Shown here piece by piece: positions 1 through 12,484 of a DNA stretch of 64,000 nucleotides (the stretch's first letter is position 1; each line of letters begins with the position of its first letter). Under the pieces are notes generated by a model. That model was given only the letters and a program-made list of their open reading frames with translations, was not told the DNA's origin and searched no databases. The translations under genes and the position numbers were made by a program. This stretch comes from Pinus tabuliformis (lineage: Eukaryota; Streptophyta; Pinopsida; Pinales; Pinaceae), in NCBI GenBank assembly GCA_031772625.1, contig CM062810.1, forward strand, positions 710,261,584-710,325,583. Reading direction: 5' to 3'.

Positions 1-1245
1 CAATTCCTCTTTCTTAACCCAAATCTTCTTGTCGCCTTTCTTCCTTACAGAGGGGTCCACGACAAGAGTAAGAGGTTCACTCTTCCTAGTTTTCTTTTGA
101 TATCTTCCTCCTTTTTTCAAATTGATCTTTTGAAACTGAACGTTGAAGACAAATTTTTATTGCTCGCCTCCATTGTTTCTTCTTGTATTCAAATCTAGAG
201 CTATTACATTTGCATGCATATGCTAGGAATCATTCCATTTCTTCTCTCATAAGCAACTCACTCTCTTGTGCCCAAGATTGCTACAATTGTAGCATTCGAT
301 TGGGCTTAAGAATGGAGCAAAAGAATTAGTATCACTGACAGCAATCCTTTCAAGACTCCTATCACTGGCAACATGCCTTCTCCTAGCCTCTTTACACATC
401 CTTGGGTTGTTGCTACCAAACACATATTGTTTCCTTTCTTTCCATCTACAATCTATGGCTTTATGTCCAAAATTGTTGCAAGAAAAACAATAACCATGAA
501 AATGATTTTTAGGAATGAACATACCTATTCTTTGAGGGCTTTGTCCTTGAGGATGAAAGGACTTATGTTGTTTCTTCATGTGCCTTTCATGACAGTTTGT
601 GTTTTTTCCTTGCACTCTTACATACAACTGCATAGCTCTCTTCTTATGATTTACTTGTTGTTGCTTTCCTTGCTACTGGAGTTCAAAAACTTATATTCCT
701 TTGTTGTTGTTAGAACCTCGAGTTGCCTTTTCCTGGGAAGCTGACCCTTCATCCTTCGCAATCCTGGAGCTTGGTTTTTCTTTAAATCCCAAACCAGCCT
801 TGATGAGAGGATATATTTTCATGACAAGAATCTCACCCATGACTTTCTTGATCTCCACAAGCTTATGATATTGAGACAACTCTTTATTTGACTTTACTAA
901 GTCATGCCTCAATGAGACTACTTCACTTTGTAGTCTCTCATAGTAAGCTTCTCCATCATTTTGCTGATTGGTTAACATGCCACTCAACCTACTAGCCTCT
1001 TCTTGTTGAGCATTTAGATCAAAGATTGTTTTTCTCAAATTCTCATTCTCAAGCTCATACTCGTGCAAATGCTCCTTTTACTTGATATTTTCCTCTGATA
1101 GGTCCTTAATATCCTTTAGAGAAGAGATCAACTTTTTTCTAAAATAGATCCTTTCATTCAAATCCTTCTCTTTACTATTAGAGGTGTTAGCTGAGTCACC
1201 ACAGAGATCTAAACCCATCTCTTTGTCCATCAAGGATAATTTTAG

Positions 1246-2405
1246 GGGCGAATGTTCGCCCTTTGGCGAAATTAAGGGGTTTTAAATTTTTAGTGGGCGA
1301 ATATTTTGTATCATAGTACAATTTTACAAATCACCTCAAATAGCCCACCTTATTTTAAGGGAGAGGGTAAAAAAGGTAAATTTAGCCCTTGAAATTAGGA
1401 CTTACAACCTTCCATTTGCCCATTTTCAAGAATAGGTTTTATTTAAGTGAATCCATTCGCCCATTTTCAAGAATAGGTTTTATTTAAGTGAATCCTATGG
1501 GCCAAATACCATATTTATAAGAGAGGTATGGTAAATTAATAAAAATATAAATAAATGAGAGGTATGGTAAATAAATAAAACATTTTTTATATTTACTCCA
1601 TAAGTCACCTTATATACATGTAACGGTGTAAACAAACAAAAATATAAGTGGAGGTATGGTAAATAAATAAAACGTCTTTTTATACTTACTCACTCAAACG
1701 GTATGGTAAATAAACAAAAATATAAATAAACTAGACGTATCGTAATTACCTCTTTTTATATTTAGTCCATAACCCTCGTTCTATTTATGAAGGCTCAAGA
1801 AAGAGGTTTTATTTAAGTGAATCCTATGGGCCAAATACCATATTTGTATAAGAGGTATGGTAAATTAATAAAAATATAAATAAACTAGAGGTATGGTAAA
1901 CAAATAAAACATTTTTTTATATTTACTCCATAAGTCACCTTCTATTTACGAACACTCAAAAAATGGGTTATATTTAGGTGAAACCTATGGCCAAAATACT
2001 ATGGGACAAATAGCATGGACTAGATTGTTATTAATACCATGCAAAAAACCATTATTAGCCCTAATATTAGAATTAATAAAAATAAAAATGGCACATGGTA
2101 TTGACCCATGGTATTCACCAAAATGGCACATGGTATTGACCCATGGTATTCACGTGGAATGTAGCCTATTTAAATGGGGGAATTAAACCAGCATGTAGCC
2201 TATGCTAAGATTCACTAGGACTTTACAAAGTTTTATTATTTAGTGAAAGACTCGCCAATATCTTACAAGATTTTATAATTGAATAAAATATTCGCCATGC
2301 CTGGTGAGAGATTCGCCAAAAAATTATATATACATATTATATTATTGATAAAATCGCCTTCCATTTTTCCTATATACCATGGAGATTCGCCCATTTATTA
2401 TATTT
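1246..2405. mobile_element. AT-rich DNA-transposon-like insertion in copia gag
   Basis: About 1.16 kb of very AT-rich, non-coding DNA interrupts the copia gag. Its left part repeats GGGCGAAT or GGCGAA at 1246-1320. Its right part (2225-2390) repeats the complement, TTCGCC, about five times, so subterminal motifs face each other in inverted orientation. The flanks are near-identical 10-mers, ATAATTTTAG at 1236-1245 and ATAAATTTAG at 2406-2415, which fits a 9-10 bp target duplication (Mutator-like or similar). The inside carries a roughly 330-bp duplicated block (about 1478-1800 against 1807-2010) and a 35-bp tandem pair near 2086-2155. It encodes no transposase. Class II assignment is inference. 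Confidence 0.5.
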
Positions 2406-3228
2406 ATAAATTTAGAGGGGGTTCTTAAAATTTTCCCTATTGTCCATGGAGTTTTCCACAAGTCGAAGGTGTATTACATATTCATCACTTTCAGTGATAC
2501 CCCTATTCTCTTCACGACATATACTCCCTTCTCCTTTAGAGGATCCCTCATTTTCTATTGCTACTAAAGTGGGTTTATCTTCATTACTACTACTAGATGC
2601 ATGACAATCTATATTTTCAAGTGATTCACATGAACATCTAGATAATGAATGACCTACTTCTTTACATTCATCACAAAGCAATAGTTACCTTCTAAGTAGC
2701 CTGGTCTCCCTTTTGAGACTTCTTCATCATCAACCTTGCAGTGAAGATCAACAATTTGCTCACAGGAAGAAATGTCTTCAATATTTTGAGCATCGTTCCT
2801 TTCATATGCATTCTCCTTTTTCTTCCTTCTCTTATTATCACAAGCAGCTACATATTTTGGTTCATTACTTGAGAAATAAGGTTCATCAACCTCTTCTTTA
2901 TCCACATGGATATCTCCTCCATACAAACATTTTAGTTTTTCAAACACTTCCTTTGTTGACTCACAATGCCTCACTTTATCAACATCTGGCTTAGATAGTC
3001 CTTTCATGATAATCTTCTAGGCTTCTTCATTCTACTCACTCTTTTCTCCATTCAATACAGAGCGCCATACTTCAACATCCAAAGTCATTAAATAGGCTTC
3101 CATTCTAACCTTCTAGAACACATGCTTTGATCCATTTAAGAATGGAACACCTTCTGTTAGCCAATTTTCATTAGCCATTGTTTCCCTTTGATCTACCTTC
3201 TAGAGATTAAGATATTCCTAAAGGAACT

Positions 3229-3242
3229 TGGCTCTGATACCA
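3229..3242 (-). other. primer-binding site, initiator tRNA-Met type
   Basis: On the minus strand this reads TGGTATCAGAGCCA. TGGTATCAGAGC is the standard plant copia primer-binding sequence complementary to the 3' end of initiator tRNA-Met. It lies a few bases inside the proposed LTR end at 3248 and fixes the element's orientation. Confidence 0.85.
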
Positions 3243-3511
3243 ATTTTTGGAAACAATGTTAATAATGGAGGGGGGTGGAGGGTAAATCAATATTAACGCA
3301 AATTTTAACTTTTTATGCCAATTTGTTTTTCATTCAAACTTGGCATCCACTATATGAGAGCAACCTTTAACCAACTATAACAACAACCATGTAAATCAAC
3401 ACAAGCATACACATCATGAGTAGCAAACACATGAGTCATAGAGGTTTTACGTGGAAACCCTACGTGAAAAAACCACAAAATCTTGTTGTTGTTATTGATG
3501 TAAAATAGGAG

Positions 3512-3810
3512 CACCTACTTTATTACATCGATATGTTTGTGAGCCACCACTCATAGGAAGCACCAACTCACTTTGACTTTTTTCTAGCACCAACTAGGAG
3601 GAACCACCAACTCCCTCCTTTTGTAGACACCAGTCTAGCTTAACAGAACCATGTGAAGCACCAACTTCATGGATTTGTTGCAAGAACCAACTTGCAACTC
3701 CTTACATTTATGCAAGCACCAACTTGTAGGAGGCACCAACCTCCAAGCCTTCTCAAGCACCCACTAGAGATGGAAGCACCAACTTCCTATGTGTAAGCGA
3801 CAACCCACAC
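3512..3810. repeat. degenerate AGCACCAACT minisatellite
   Basis: The motif AGCACCAACT (variants GCACCAACTT, GAACCACCAACTC) recurs roughly a dozen times at irregular spacing of about 18-30 bp inside the copia LTR. It is non-coding. Confidence 0.75.
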
Positions 3811-5589
3811 CCAAAATAAACTCAATGTTCACTATAATTGGCAGCAACTCTACTTGATCTCAACTCTGTTTTCTATGCTCTTCTAACTCTGCTCATTCTA
3901 TAACAGCCTACTATTCTGCTCAATAGCAGTCACTCACACAACTCTCTCAATAATTTTCCCACTCTGTAGCAACTTACTCATCTAGGATCTCTGCTTATGA
4001 CCCTCTTCTCTCAACACATACAATCAACACTAGACCTTTCACACAACACACAAGTTATCTCTCTCACGACATCTCACAACAGCATAACCTCTCTCTCTCG
4101 GGGTATCTTTAATCTTCTTAGGCACTCTCAACCTTTCTCTGCAGACTAGGCTCACTCAACCGTTCCTCAACAACACACTCACACTCACAGAGTTCTCCAC
4201 ACTTAGCTCATAGGCCACTATGCTGCATTCCGTCCATTGCTCAACTGCGCTCATGTGTTATGTTCCTTTACTACACTCTAGTCAATGTTGCCTCTACTGC
4301 CCATCACTCTCTCATTCACTCTGCCCTTTGTGTATCTCTACATGGTTTCTCCATCCTAATGTTGCATCTCACCTGACCACTGCTACCTCATTAACCATTG
4401 AGAATGGGCATCTGAGTACTTCTCCGTACAAAGAAATAAATCCTCAGTCCATCTATACACTCAATGAGGCTCTCCATGCTTATGCATTGTTCTCTGATCT
4501 TGAATGTACCTCAGGATGACTTCTCTGCAATTCATTTACTTCACTAAGGCATGTCTGTACTCATGACAGGCCCAAAAATTCATCCTATGCAACTGTGGTC
4601 CTCTCTGTCACGGTCTCCTACCTTCAATAGTTGCCATTAACTCTGTTGACCATTGACAGTTGATATTTACTCCCGTGACCAACCTCACTATACACACATT
4701 TATTTTGTTGCCAACCCGTTCATCCTTTAAGATCTTCGTTCTACTCTCTCGAAGCTCCACTCATCGTAACTTTTACTATAATGACCTTTCGAAATCATGA
4801 GTGCTTGATTTTTACCTTTAGCCCCTTTTACTCAGCTCATTTTTTTACACCATAGGACTAGGATCTGTGACCAAAAACTTATTGCTTAAGTGCTAAGGCA
4901 TTCATATCCTACCGGGGGTCTATCTTCCTTTATTAACTACTCTTTGTCATCGGTTTCTTTAGTCTCCTCAACCAAGCGCCACCACATCGGAGGAGTTTTG
5001 AAATTCTGACCTCCGAAATACTCATAGCACTTGGGTGCTAGACCTGACCCTCGTCCTCAATTATTTTAACTTCACGACCAAGTTCGAACATGACATTAAA
5101 GACCCTGGCATCATAACTTTTCTTCAAATATAATTACCATGGAGTTATGAAAACTCCAACCTCCAAATTTTCAACCTCCGAAATGACGTCATGTTGATGT
5201 CATCAACTCCACATGGTATCTCCTTAGTGGTGACACATGTCACCTGGATTTTCCCTATTAGGCCACCCAATTTTTCTGAATTTGACTTCCATGTGTCCAT
5301 AGTAAAACCATGTCATGCTGAGGACATTTTCCTAATCATCCACTGAGGACCAATCAATTGTCGCCATGTGTCCCGTTTTGAGGAGATAGAAAGGCCCCCT
5401 CAAATATTTGGTTTTACAGCAATTTCCTTTGTAATTCTTATTCTTCGCATCCTCAATGATTTTTAAAGAATTTCATTCATAAGAACTTACGAGGTTCTAA
5501 AAACCCGATGTTCCAAAATTCCAAGGTTATGCTTCCCTCATGCCATTTCGGGTCCCCTTTTAAAAAAAAATAAACTACCAACATCCCAA

Positions 5590-5790
5590 GGCTCTGAGGT
5601 TCTGAAATGTTGCCATGTATCATGTCTTGTCGAAGTTCCGACATGCCCAAGCTACCGAAAATTGGCTTTGATATGACCTCTACTCTGAGGTTCTAAAATG
5701 ATGCCATGTTTCCTGGCTTGCTGAGGTTCCAATGTGCCCAAGCTACTGAAAATTGGATTTGATATGACCTATGTTCGGAGGTTCCACTAG
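5590..5790. repeat. tandem pair of ~94-bp repeats
   Basis: Two adjacent copies begin with CTGAGGTTCT(G/A)AAATG and run through GCCATGT, CCCAAGCTAC and GAAAATTGG to TTTGATATGACCT. Looser GAGGTTCC/CCGAAAT motifs continue from about 5440 to 5960. This lies within the proposed copia LTR. Confidence 0.75.
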
Positions 5791-6543
5791 GCCTTCCTAT
5801 GCCATCTACTTTGTTCTCCAAGATGACTTGCTCAGTCCTTCAGATATCAAGTCCTGATGCTCTGAGCCTTCCTATATTGGGCCTTCTGAAATTCATCTCC
5901 CTATGTTCTATGATCCTGAGGTTCCAAATCTCCGAGGTTTTGATTTTCCGACCTCTAATTTTTTTGATTCCAATTTTTTTCCTGCTGCAATATTCACCCT
6001 TCCGATTTCCAAAATTTAGTATACCTTGGACTTTAAGACCATAACTTTGGTAATCAATAACTTTTTATTTAGGAGGCCATTTTTGGACTTCCACATATCA
6101 TTGGAAATATCTTTTAGAACACTAACCAAATTTCCTAATTCCAAGAGTACGTGAGCTAATATTTTTGGGTAGAATCTTCTCCAAATTCTAGGACTCCCAA
6201 CCACCATAGTATTCTTTTTATGGCTTCTCCAGTAAGCCTACTACTCTGGTATTTCTCTACCACAGACTGCAACAACCATAGAACTCCCCCTAAGTTTGAC
6301 ACATCAATGCTAGCCAAATTACCATCTTAGTTAAGATATGGGACATCAAAGCCAGCATCTGTTGCCACAAACTATCATACTGGTCCAGTCGAAATTAATG
6401 CCAACACTCTTGCCAACTGTCATACAATATAACCTGCCCAACACATCTCCCCAGCATGATTGTTGACATCAATGCCAACAAACTTCTAGTTACTTTCCAT
6501 CTAGAGAATGTCAACTTGTTGTGGCCAGCAACAACCCCCCCCC

Positions 6544-7353
6544 TTTTTCATTTAAGTGTTGTCCAAAATACTAAATGAATGGTGACCCTTAGTTAAAATT
6601 TAGGAAAAGCAAGAGTTTCCTTTCTTCAAAATAAGGTTACCATCGTAAGCTTAGGAAGATCTTTTGAATACTTTAAAACCTAAGTTTATGATAAGAAAAA
6701 AATCTTTAAAAAGCCGCATCATAAAATGATAGAAAAACACCTCCATTTGGGTATAATCCTGGTATGTGCAAGATTCTCGTACTAAGCAATATATCGCATC
6801 GCAATAAAGTAATGCTAATAAGAAAAACTTCAAGATTTTCCAATTTGCGATAACACCGATCGCAAGATCGCATATCGCAGGGAATGGGCTAACAAAATAT
6901 GGCAAGCATAAAACTTCTACGATCTGCGATGTTGCGATATCGCGATAAAGCGATGGTTGCGATATTAAGCCAAATCAACTCTGCGATGTTGTATTTGTGA
7001 GTTGGTGTGAGGGCACGATAGTGCAATAATGCGATGTCGCAATCTGCGATGATTGCGAACCAAATTGCAAAATCACTCCATCACGAATCTTTCGAGCACG
7101 CTATTCAAGAAAAGCCACTTACCATAATCTGACTCAAGATCATGCGCTTTTAATTATAATAAATGAATTAGTTCTCATTTGTTAATGTAGACGCGTGCTT
7201 TTACAAAGAATTACTTCACATAAGGTGGCATATTTGATATATCTGCTACATTTAAGACTCTCCCATCACCTTTCTTGATCAGTCATTTCCATTTCACTTG
7301 TGAGCTGCAGGAACGGAGAACGAAGGACGATACCAAGCCATACGCAGGAAGAA
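6544..7353. other. spacer with GCGAT/ATCGC cluster
   Basis: No coding sequence is recognised. From about 6780 to 7075 the motif GCGAT or its complement ATCGC occurs some 15 times in under 300 bp of otherwise AT-rich DNA, with half-sites in both orientations (for example GCGATATCGCGATAAAGCGA near 6932). The remainder is AT-rich and featureless. Confidence 0.7.
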
Positions 7354-9724
7354 ATGGGAAAGAAAAATAAAGCTCAGGGCTCTGAGGTGAAGGAAATGGC
7401 ACCTTTATATACAGACACAGCTTGTAGCAGAGACGCAGGGATATCGACGTGGGAAAGCATGTACAGACTGCTTGAAGAAGAAAACCCCAGAATAATGAAG
7501 GTTACCGCTGTCTCAGACTCACAGGGCTCTTCCGAAGCATCTTTAGAAGAACTAGCATGCTCATTCCTTCATCGGATAGCAGCAAGGCCCAAAATTCTCC
7601 CATATACGGATATGATCAAGTGGATACTTGACAACGCAGAAATGAACAACAAACAGTTCAAGATTCAAGGACATGGGCTCATCGGGTCATTTGCCGCACA
7701 AGATTTAAAGCTCATGTATCATCTTCCTGAACCACAGGTGACTTACAATGAACAATTCATTAAAAAATTTGTATATCCCTGACAAACTTCTGGCTCAAGA
7801 AATTGCATATCAAACCTGTTCAGAAGGCGACCTAACTAAAGACCTAAAAGACAAAAAGAAGGCCATATGGCCAAAGTTTCCTGTGGCTTGTGGGGCCTTT
7901 TCGTTGTTCGATGTAGGTCACGAGTTCACCAAAGTACAGAATATGACGTGTCTACAATTGTCTAAATTCCCGGCAAGACCATTTGACCCAAATGAGGTTG
8001 CCCAGGATTTCACAACGACAGTCAAGATAAAAGTGTTCATTGGAAAGAAGGATTTATTTGATGATTTATTTCAGAGTAATAAATCACTCCAGGAAATTTT
8101 GCGGGAAGCCCAATCACGATTGTCTCCAGATGACCTCCAAATATTTATGGTATACAGGGAAAGGAGACTAGCCAGTGTTCCTCTAGAAAAGCTGCGACTA
8201 TCTACCAGAGAACCGACTCCAAGCATTAACCTCAGTGGGAATTCAAACACCTCCGGATATAAATCTAAGACTGGACAAGAGATGCCTGAGCATTCTAAAA
8301 GATCTGAAAACAACCAAGATAGGAGCGAAGAGTCAGCTAAAGACACCGCTCAGTCAATGGAATTTCCACAACAACAAGTTATCGCCTCCTCGCCAAGAGA
8401 TGTCCCCCCTCTCGTCATTGAAGCACCACCCGTCACAACAGAATTAGATAAAGAATGGGAAACCTTCAACGAACTGATCAATCTTGAAGGACAAGCCCCA
8501 AAAACACCTGTGAGCAATACACAGGTAGCGCAAGAAGTGGGCTCAACCATAGTCAACAATATCACAGAAACGGAGCATATTCCTATCGCTCCGTCTTCTG
8601 AGCTTCTACTGAATGAAGAAGAAATTCCCCCACTGGAAATATTTTATAGTCTCCAACATAAAGCAGTTGTAAGAAGACAGAGAAAAAATAGGAAGTTAGA
8701 AAATACACTTTCTCAGGATGCTGAGCAATTAGACGTCCTATGGAAAGATCCTGCCAGTAATCCGACTGAAAATCTCACCAAACTGTCTCAAATCGCAGGG
8801 GCGTATGCCTTTGCGATTATTGACAAAGTGTCAGAAGTACAAAAATTGTTGAAAGATCAAGAAAATCAGATACAGGTGCTGCAACTACAATTGCAACAAG
8901 CCAATGCTAATAATTAGGTACGCAAACAGCTTGAAAAGTTGCAGGAAGACTTCCAGCAAATGCAAATAGGTTATCAAAGAAGTGTGGATGAAAAGGGAAA
9001 ACAGTTGCAAGATGTACAAGAGATGCACAGAGACGACCCTAAACTTACAGAGTTTATTTCAGAATCTATTGCCTTGAATGAACAACTACTGCAGCAATAG
9101 GAAGAGTTGGGACAAAAGGTATCACAGTGGAATTATTATTGCGAAATGAGTGATAAGATCACCAATCAAGTGGTCGACTTGCGAAGTGACTATGATTAGA
9201 TTGACAAACGAGTGATGAAGTACTTGGCTTGGCAGGATGAAGATGAGGGAAAAAGAGCAGGGGTGCCCAGGATAAATGAGAATCACAAAGAGTTTCTCTT
9301 CAACAAGTGGGACGATCAAATCAGGGAGGCGAAACAAGCAGCAGAAACAGCGACCACGACAACAAGCATTCTTGTCGACTGTGTAAATGAGAATTTGCAC
9401 AGAGCAAATTTAATCGCAGAGACCACCCCGAGGTATTTACCAAATAAACTACGACTAGAAGCAGAATGGAAGCAGAAGGCGCAAGAAAAGGGAAAAGCGA
9501 TCCAAGCACTAAACAAGTTAAATTGGGAATGTTACTGGGCATACTTAGTGAAGCCGCATAGTCAGTGGATCACTGTGAAATGTATCATAAATGTGTCCGA
9601 AAAAGTGGTGCCAACTCTCATAGATTCCGTTTTCTCAGCCCAACTCAAAGCAGAAGTCAGCCAGCCGACTCTCCTTAAACCAATGATGAATGCATGCAGC
9701 TTTAAAGACCAGATTCAGAAGTAG
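7354..9724 (+). pseudogene. unrecognised retroelement-associated reading region with coiled coil
   Basis: A plus-strand coding-like region beginning at the ATG at 7354 (MGKKNKAQ), carried by open stretches 7354-7782, 7748-8917 and 9212-9724. The first part contains HGLIGSFAAQDLKLMYHLPE, a style I associate with long uncharacterised ORFs of gymnosperm repeats. The middle is polar and low-complexity (Ser, Pro, Glu, Gln). Everything after about 8640 is strongly heptad-like, Glu/Gln/Lys/Leu-rich coiled coil. No catalytic domain is visible. The region is interrupted about three times and is treated as a fossil. It could belong to an LTR element, as non-coding DNA with LTR-like character follows to about 10630, or to a lineage-specific gene family. 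Function unknown. Confidence 0.45.
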
Positions 9725-10639
9725 CTTAATTTGGAATGTTGTTTTTACTTAAAAATTAGATTAGAAAAAGGACGGTCATTTGAAAACCGCATCCTAAATT
9801 TTGTAAATAAACTATTATTAGAATTAGGAAGTAGTATTTAAACCCTTCTCATGCATTTAGAGAAGGGTCCAGAAATTTGTCAAAAACTTGTCCTCAGAAC
9901 ATGCACTTCTGCACCCTCAGAGCAGGTTTTGATGAATGAATGGATCAAGGTTTATTAATGTTTGCATTTGATATCTGCTACTGATGTTGCACTTCTGTAC
10001 TCTTGGTAGATATTAGAACAAGTAGAGATAAATCATTGTTGCTTGAAGCCTATGAGTAGGACCAGTCATAAATGGTACTTTTATCTCTTGACCATTTCTG
10101 CTTATATTCTTAAAGTGATATACAGCTTTTAGTTGTTTATATGTTATTGCATGAATGTTTGAGTTACCATTTGGCACTTTTGTACGGTGGAGCCATTTAT
10201 TTATGTTTGATATATGAATAACTTATTATGCGATATGCTGTTCACAACTGTTTTGCCTAACTTTTTATGCAAAGTGGTTCATCTTAATTGATTTCCATTC
10301 TTATGATAGCTGAATGATATTTATTTCCAGTTATTATTTGAAATCTCTTTAGATTGCATAATAGAAGAAATACATCCCGGGTTAGCATAGATTAGATGTG
10401 TTGTTTTCATTAGATTACAATAGCATAGAATTAGATTAAAGTAGCTTAGATTAGAACTCTTAGATCAGCATCATCCAACTCTGCACACACACACACCCTT
10501 AGATTGGGAAACTAGTCCCCTTATCCCCAGTCGGACCCACTATACCAAACGAATAAGGAGCTGCCAACCAAGGTCTGGACCGGGCGGGTATCCCCCTTGT
10601 TGTCGACCCGATTTTCGGGGCTTCAACACAACTATCCAA
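9725..10639. other. non-coding region, LTR-like
   Basis: No ORF of note. AATAAA follows the preceding reading region near 9806. From 10375 to 10470 a short motif, ATTAGAT with TAGCATAG, is repeated about five times, then (AC)n near 10484. The GC-richer block 10500-10630 ends in CTTCAACA and resembles an LTR U5 end. It could be the 3' LTR of the element carrying the 7354-9724 region, but I found no matching second LTR. Confidence 0.35.
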
Positions 10640-12010
10640 CATAAATCACATGTTCATTATGTGAACCATCCTCTTAGAAAAGCACCATTGTGATGGTACC
10701 ATTTAAAGAAGATAAGTATAAAAAGTAATCTTGACGGTAATTTGGGGGATGTAGCAATGGTGTGTGGATTAACACATTTTTCAAAGCATCAAATTCTTTG
10801 TGTGTGGTATCATCCCAAATAAAGGGAAACGTTCTATTTAAAAGTCGAAAAAAAACTTTATTAAGCTTAGTGTAATTAGGAAGGAAACAACATAAAAAGT
10901 TTTCCTTCCCTTGCAAACTTTAGAGTTGGAATAAACTAGAAGGAAGTGGTAGATTAAGAATGGCCTCATCCTTCAAGGGATCAACTTGGATTCCTTTCTT
11001 GGATAGGATGAAACCTAAAATAAATTGTGATTCCACACAAAAAAAACACATTTATACATATTCAAGAAAATATTGTAATGTCGACAATGGAGGAAAATGT
11101 GTCATAAATGTGTTAGGTGATATTGACATTGCGTAGAATGTGAAGATAAATCATCAAGATAGGGCTGTAAAATATGCTTAATGTTGTGAAACACATAGGA
11201 CATAGTTCATTGAAAAGTGGTGACAACATTCTTCATTTCAAAAGGAATCTTTCAATAAGAAAAGGAACCCCAAGGACAAATAAAAGTGGTTTTGTGTTGA
11301 TCAGATGGTATTATATAAATCTAATTATAGCCAAAAAATCCATCCATGAAGGAGAAAATTTCACTAACAACACAATCATTGATAATCTTGTCGATAAAAT
11401 GGGTTGGATAATTATCTTTAGGAAAATACTTTTTGATATCCCTATAATCAATACATAAGTGGATCATACCATCTTTCTTGTTGACTAAAACAATAAAACC
11501 CAATCGGTGAGAGGTATAGGGTAAATAAAACTTGCTTTAAGAAGTATTTCAACTTCAACTTTGATCGTAGTGGGTTTTCATCGTTGAATTGGACGAAGAT
11601 TTTATAAAACAGGATTAACATTAATATATGTCTTAATTTCGTGAACAACAATTTGTGGATCAATACTAGTAGTTTCTTTGTAGGACCAAGAAAAATATCA
11701 CAAAAATATTTAAATAGGGTCATATAGGTTCATAATTCTTTAGGAGAACATGAGGCACCTATATGAATGTTTTCCATGATCCCATATTTTATTGAGATAT
11801 CAATCACTATGGCTACTAATGTATTCCCTAAAAACCCTTCATATGTTGGCATTGTTGTCATTGATGGAAAAGGAGTGGCAAAGGAGCAACAAGAAGTGTG
11901 GTCACCATATGTGTGTGAGAAGGTGATGTTCATATAGATATGTTGCTTGTTGACAACACTACAAAGGATCAACGCACAATTAATGTATGCATAGTTGAAC
12001 ATGTATTTTT
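10640..12010 (-). mobile_element. Ty3/gypsy pol fossil
   Basis: Two minus-strand segments are recognisable. 11321-11503 has the reverse-transcriptase palm pattern (VLVNKKDGM, CIDYRDIKKYFPKDNYP, IDKI). 10674-10916 matches the thumb to RNase H linker (FLPNYTKLNKVF, FIWDDTTHKEFDALKNVL). Their order and spacing fit one minus-strand gypsy pol. The part from 11500 to 12010 is AT-rich with only weak resemblance to upstream pol. Broken in several places; no LTR assigned. Confidence 0.8.
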
Positions 12011-12484
12011 GATGGCATGCTTGTGTTGATGCAAGTATTGTTATGCTTCGGAGGTGAAGGAGAACAACTTGTTAGGCCTTGCTTTCATACGTTGTTATTA
12101 CATGTTGATCTAATTGCATGTTGATGATGTTGCATATATTGTTATGGAAAAGGAGCAACAATGTAAGATGGAAAAGGGTGTCATGTTTGTCTTGGAGTTC
12201 TTATGTTACACATCTGTATTGGTTACATATGCCTATTGGTTGCTGATGAAAAAATATTGCAGAGATTGGTATGAAACAAAGCAAAGGAAAAGGTATAAGG
12301 CACAAACAAAGGAAAATGCATGAAGAATATTGTTATGCTTGTGATGTTGCGATGTTATAGTTGTTGGTGTATTTCTAATGTATGTTACAAAGAATGTGGT
12401 TTCTATGCTTGTTGATTTAATCATTACAGGTGGTTGAAAATAATATTTGGTGAAGCATTTATTTTATTTTAATATTCAAAATCT
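12011..12484. other. AT-rich non-coding stretch
   Basis: I see no supported gene or repeat here. Short open frames lack any recognisable protein pattern. Confidence 0.5.

Larger units (their letters stand above)
1..3247 (-). mobile_element. Ty1/copia internal region, fossil
   Basis: Minus-strand remnants of a plant copia gag. The segment at 2654-3007 has the UBN2-type gag pattern (GLSKPDVDKV, then FEKLKCLYGGD). The segment at 691-1068 is the coiled-coil spacer usual between the capsid-like part and the nucleocapsid. The segment at 247-633 carries CCHC zinc knuckles (CFSCNNFGHKAIDC and CYNCSNLGHKRVSC). A primer-binding site lies at 3229-3242. The order LTR, PBS, gag fits one minus-strand element running off the left edge of the window. 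It is clearly broken, with several disruptions plus one large insertion at 1246-2405. No pol domain is visible. Confidence 0.85.
3248..6533 (-). mobile_element. long copia LTR
   Basis: About 3.3 kb without coding capacity, bounded on its left by the primer-binding site. On its right, in minus-strand sense, lies a polypurine tract (AAAAAGGGGGGGGG, 6535-6548). The minus-strand sequence starts TGTTGCTGGCC and ends near TTGTTTCCA. Having a polypurine tract on one side and a primer site on the other would mean the LTR lies between two internal regions, or that sequence right of 6550 is the 3' tail of an adjoining copy. The boundaries are estimates. It contains short tandem repeats listed separately. 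Confidence 0.5.

Noticed and set aside
373-744. Plus-strand ORF of 123 codons
   Set aside because: Antisense shadow of the minus-strand copia gag; composition follows the opposite strand.
7300-7353. Extended start of the 7354 reading region
   Set aside because: It depends on a GTG start; the first ATG in frame is at 7354.
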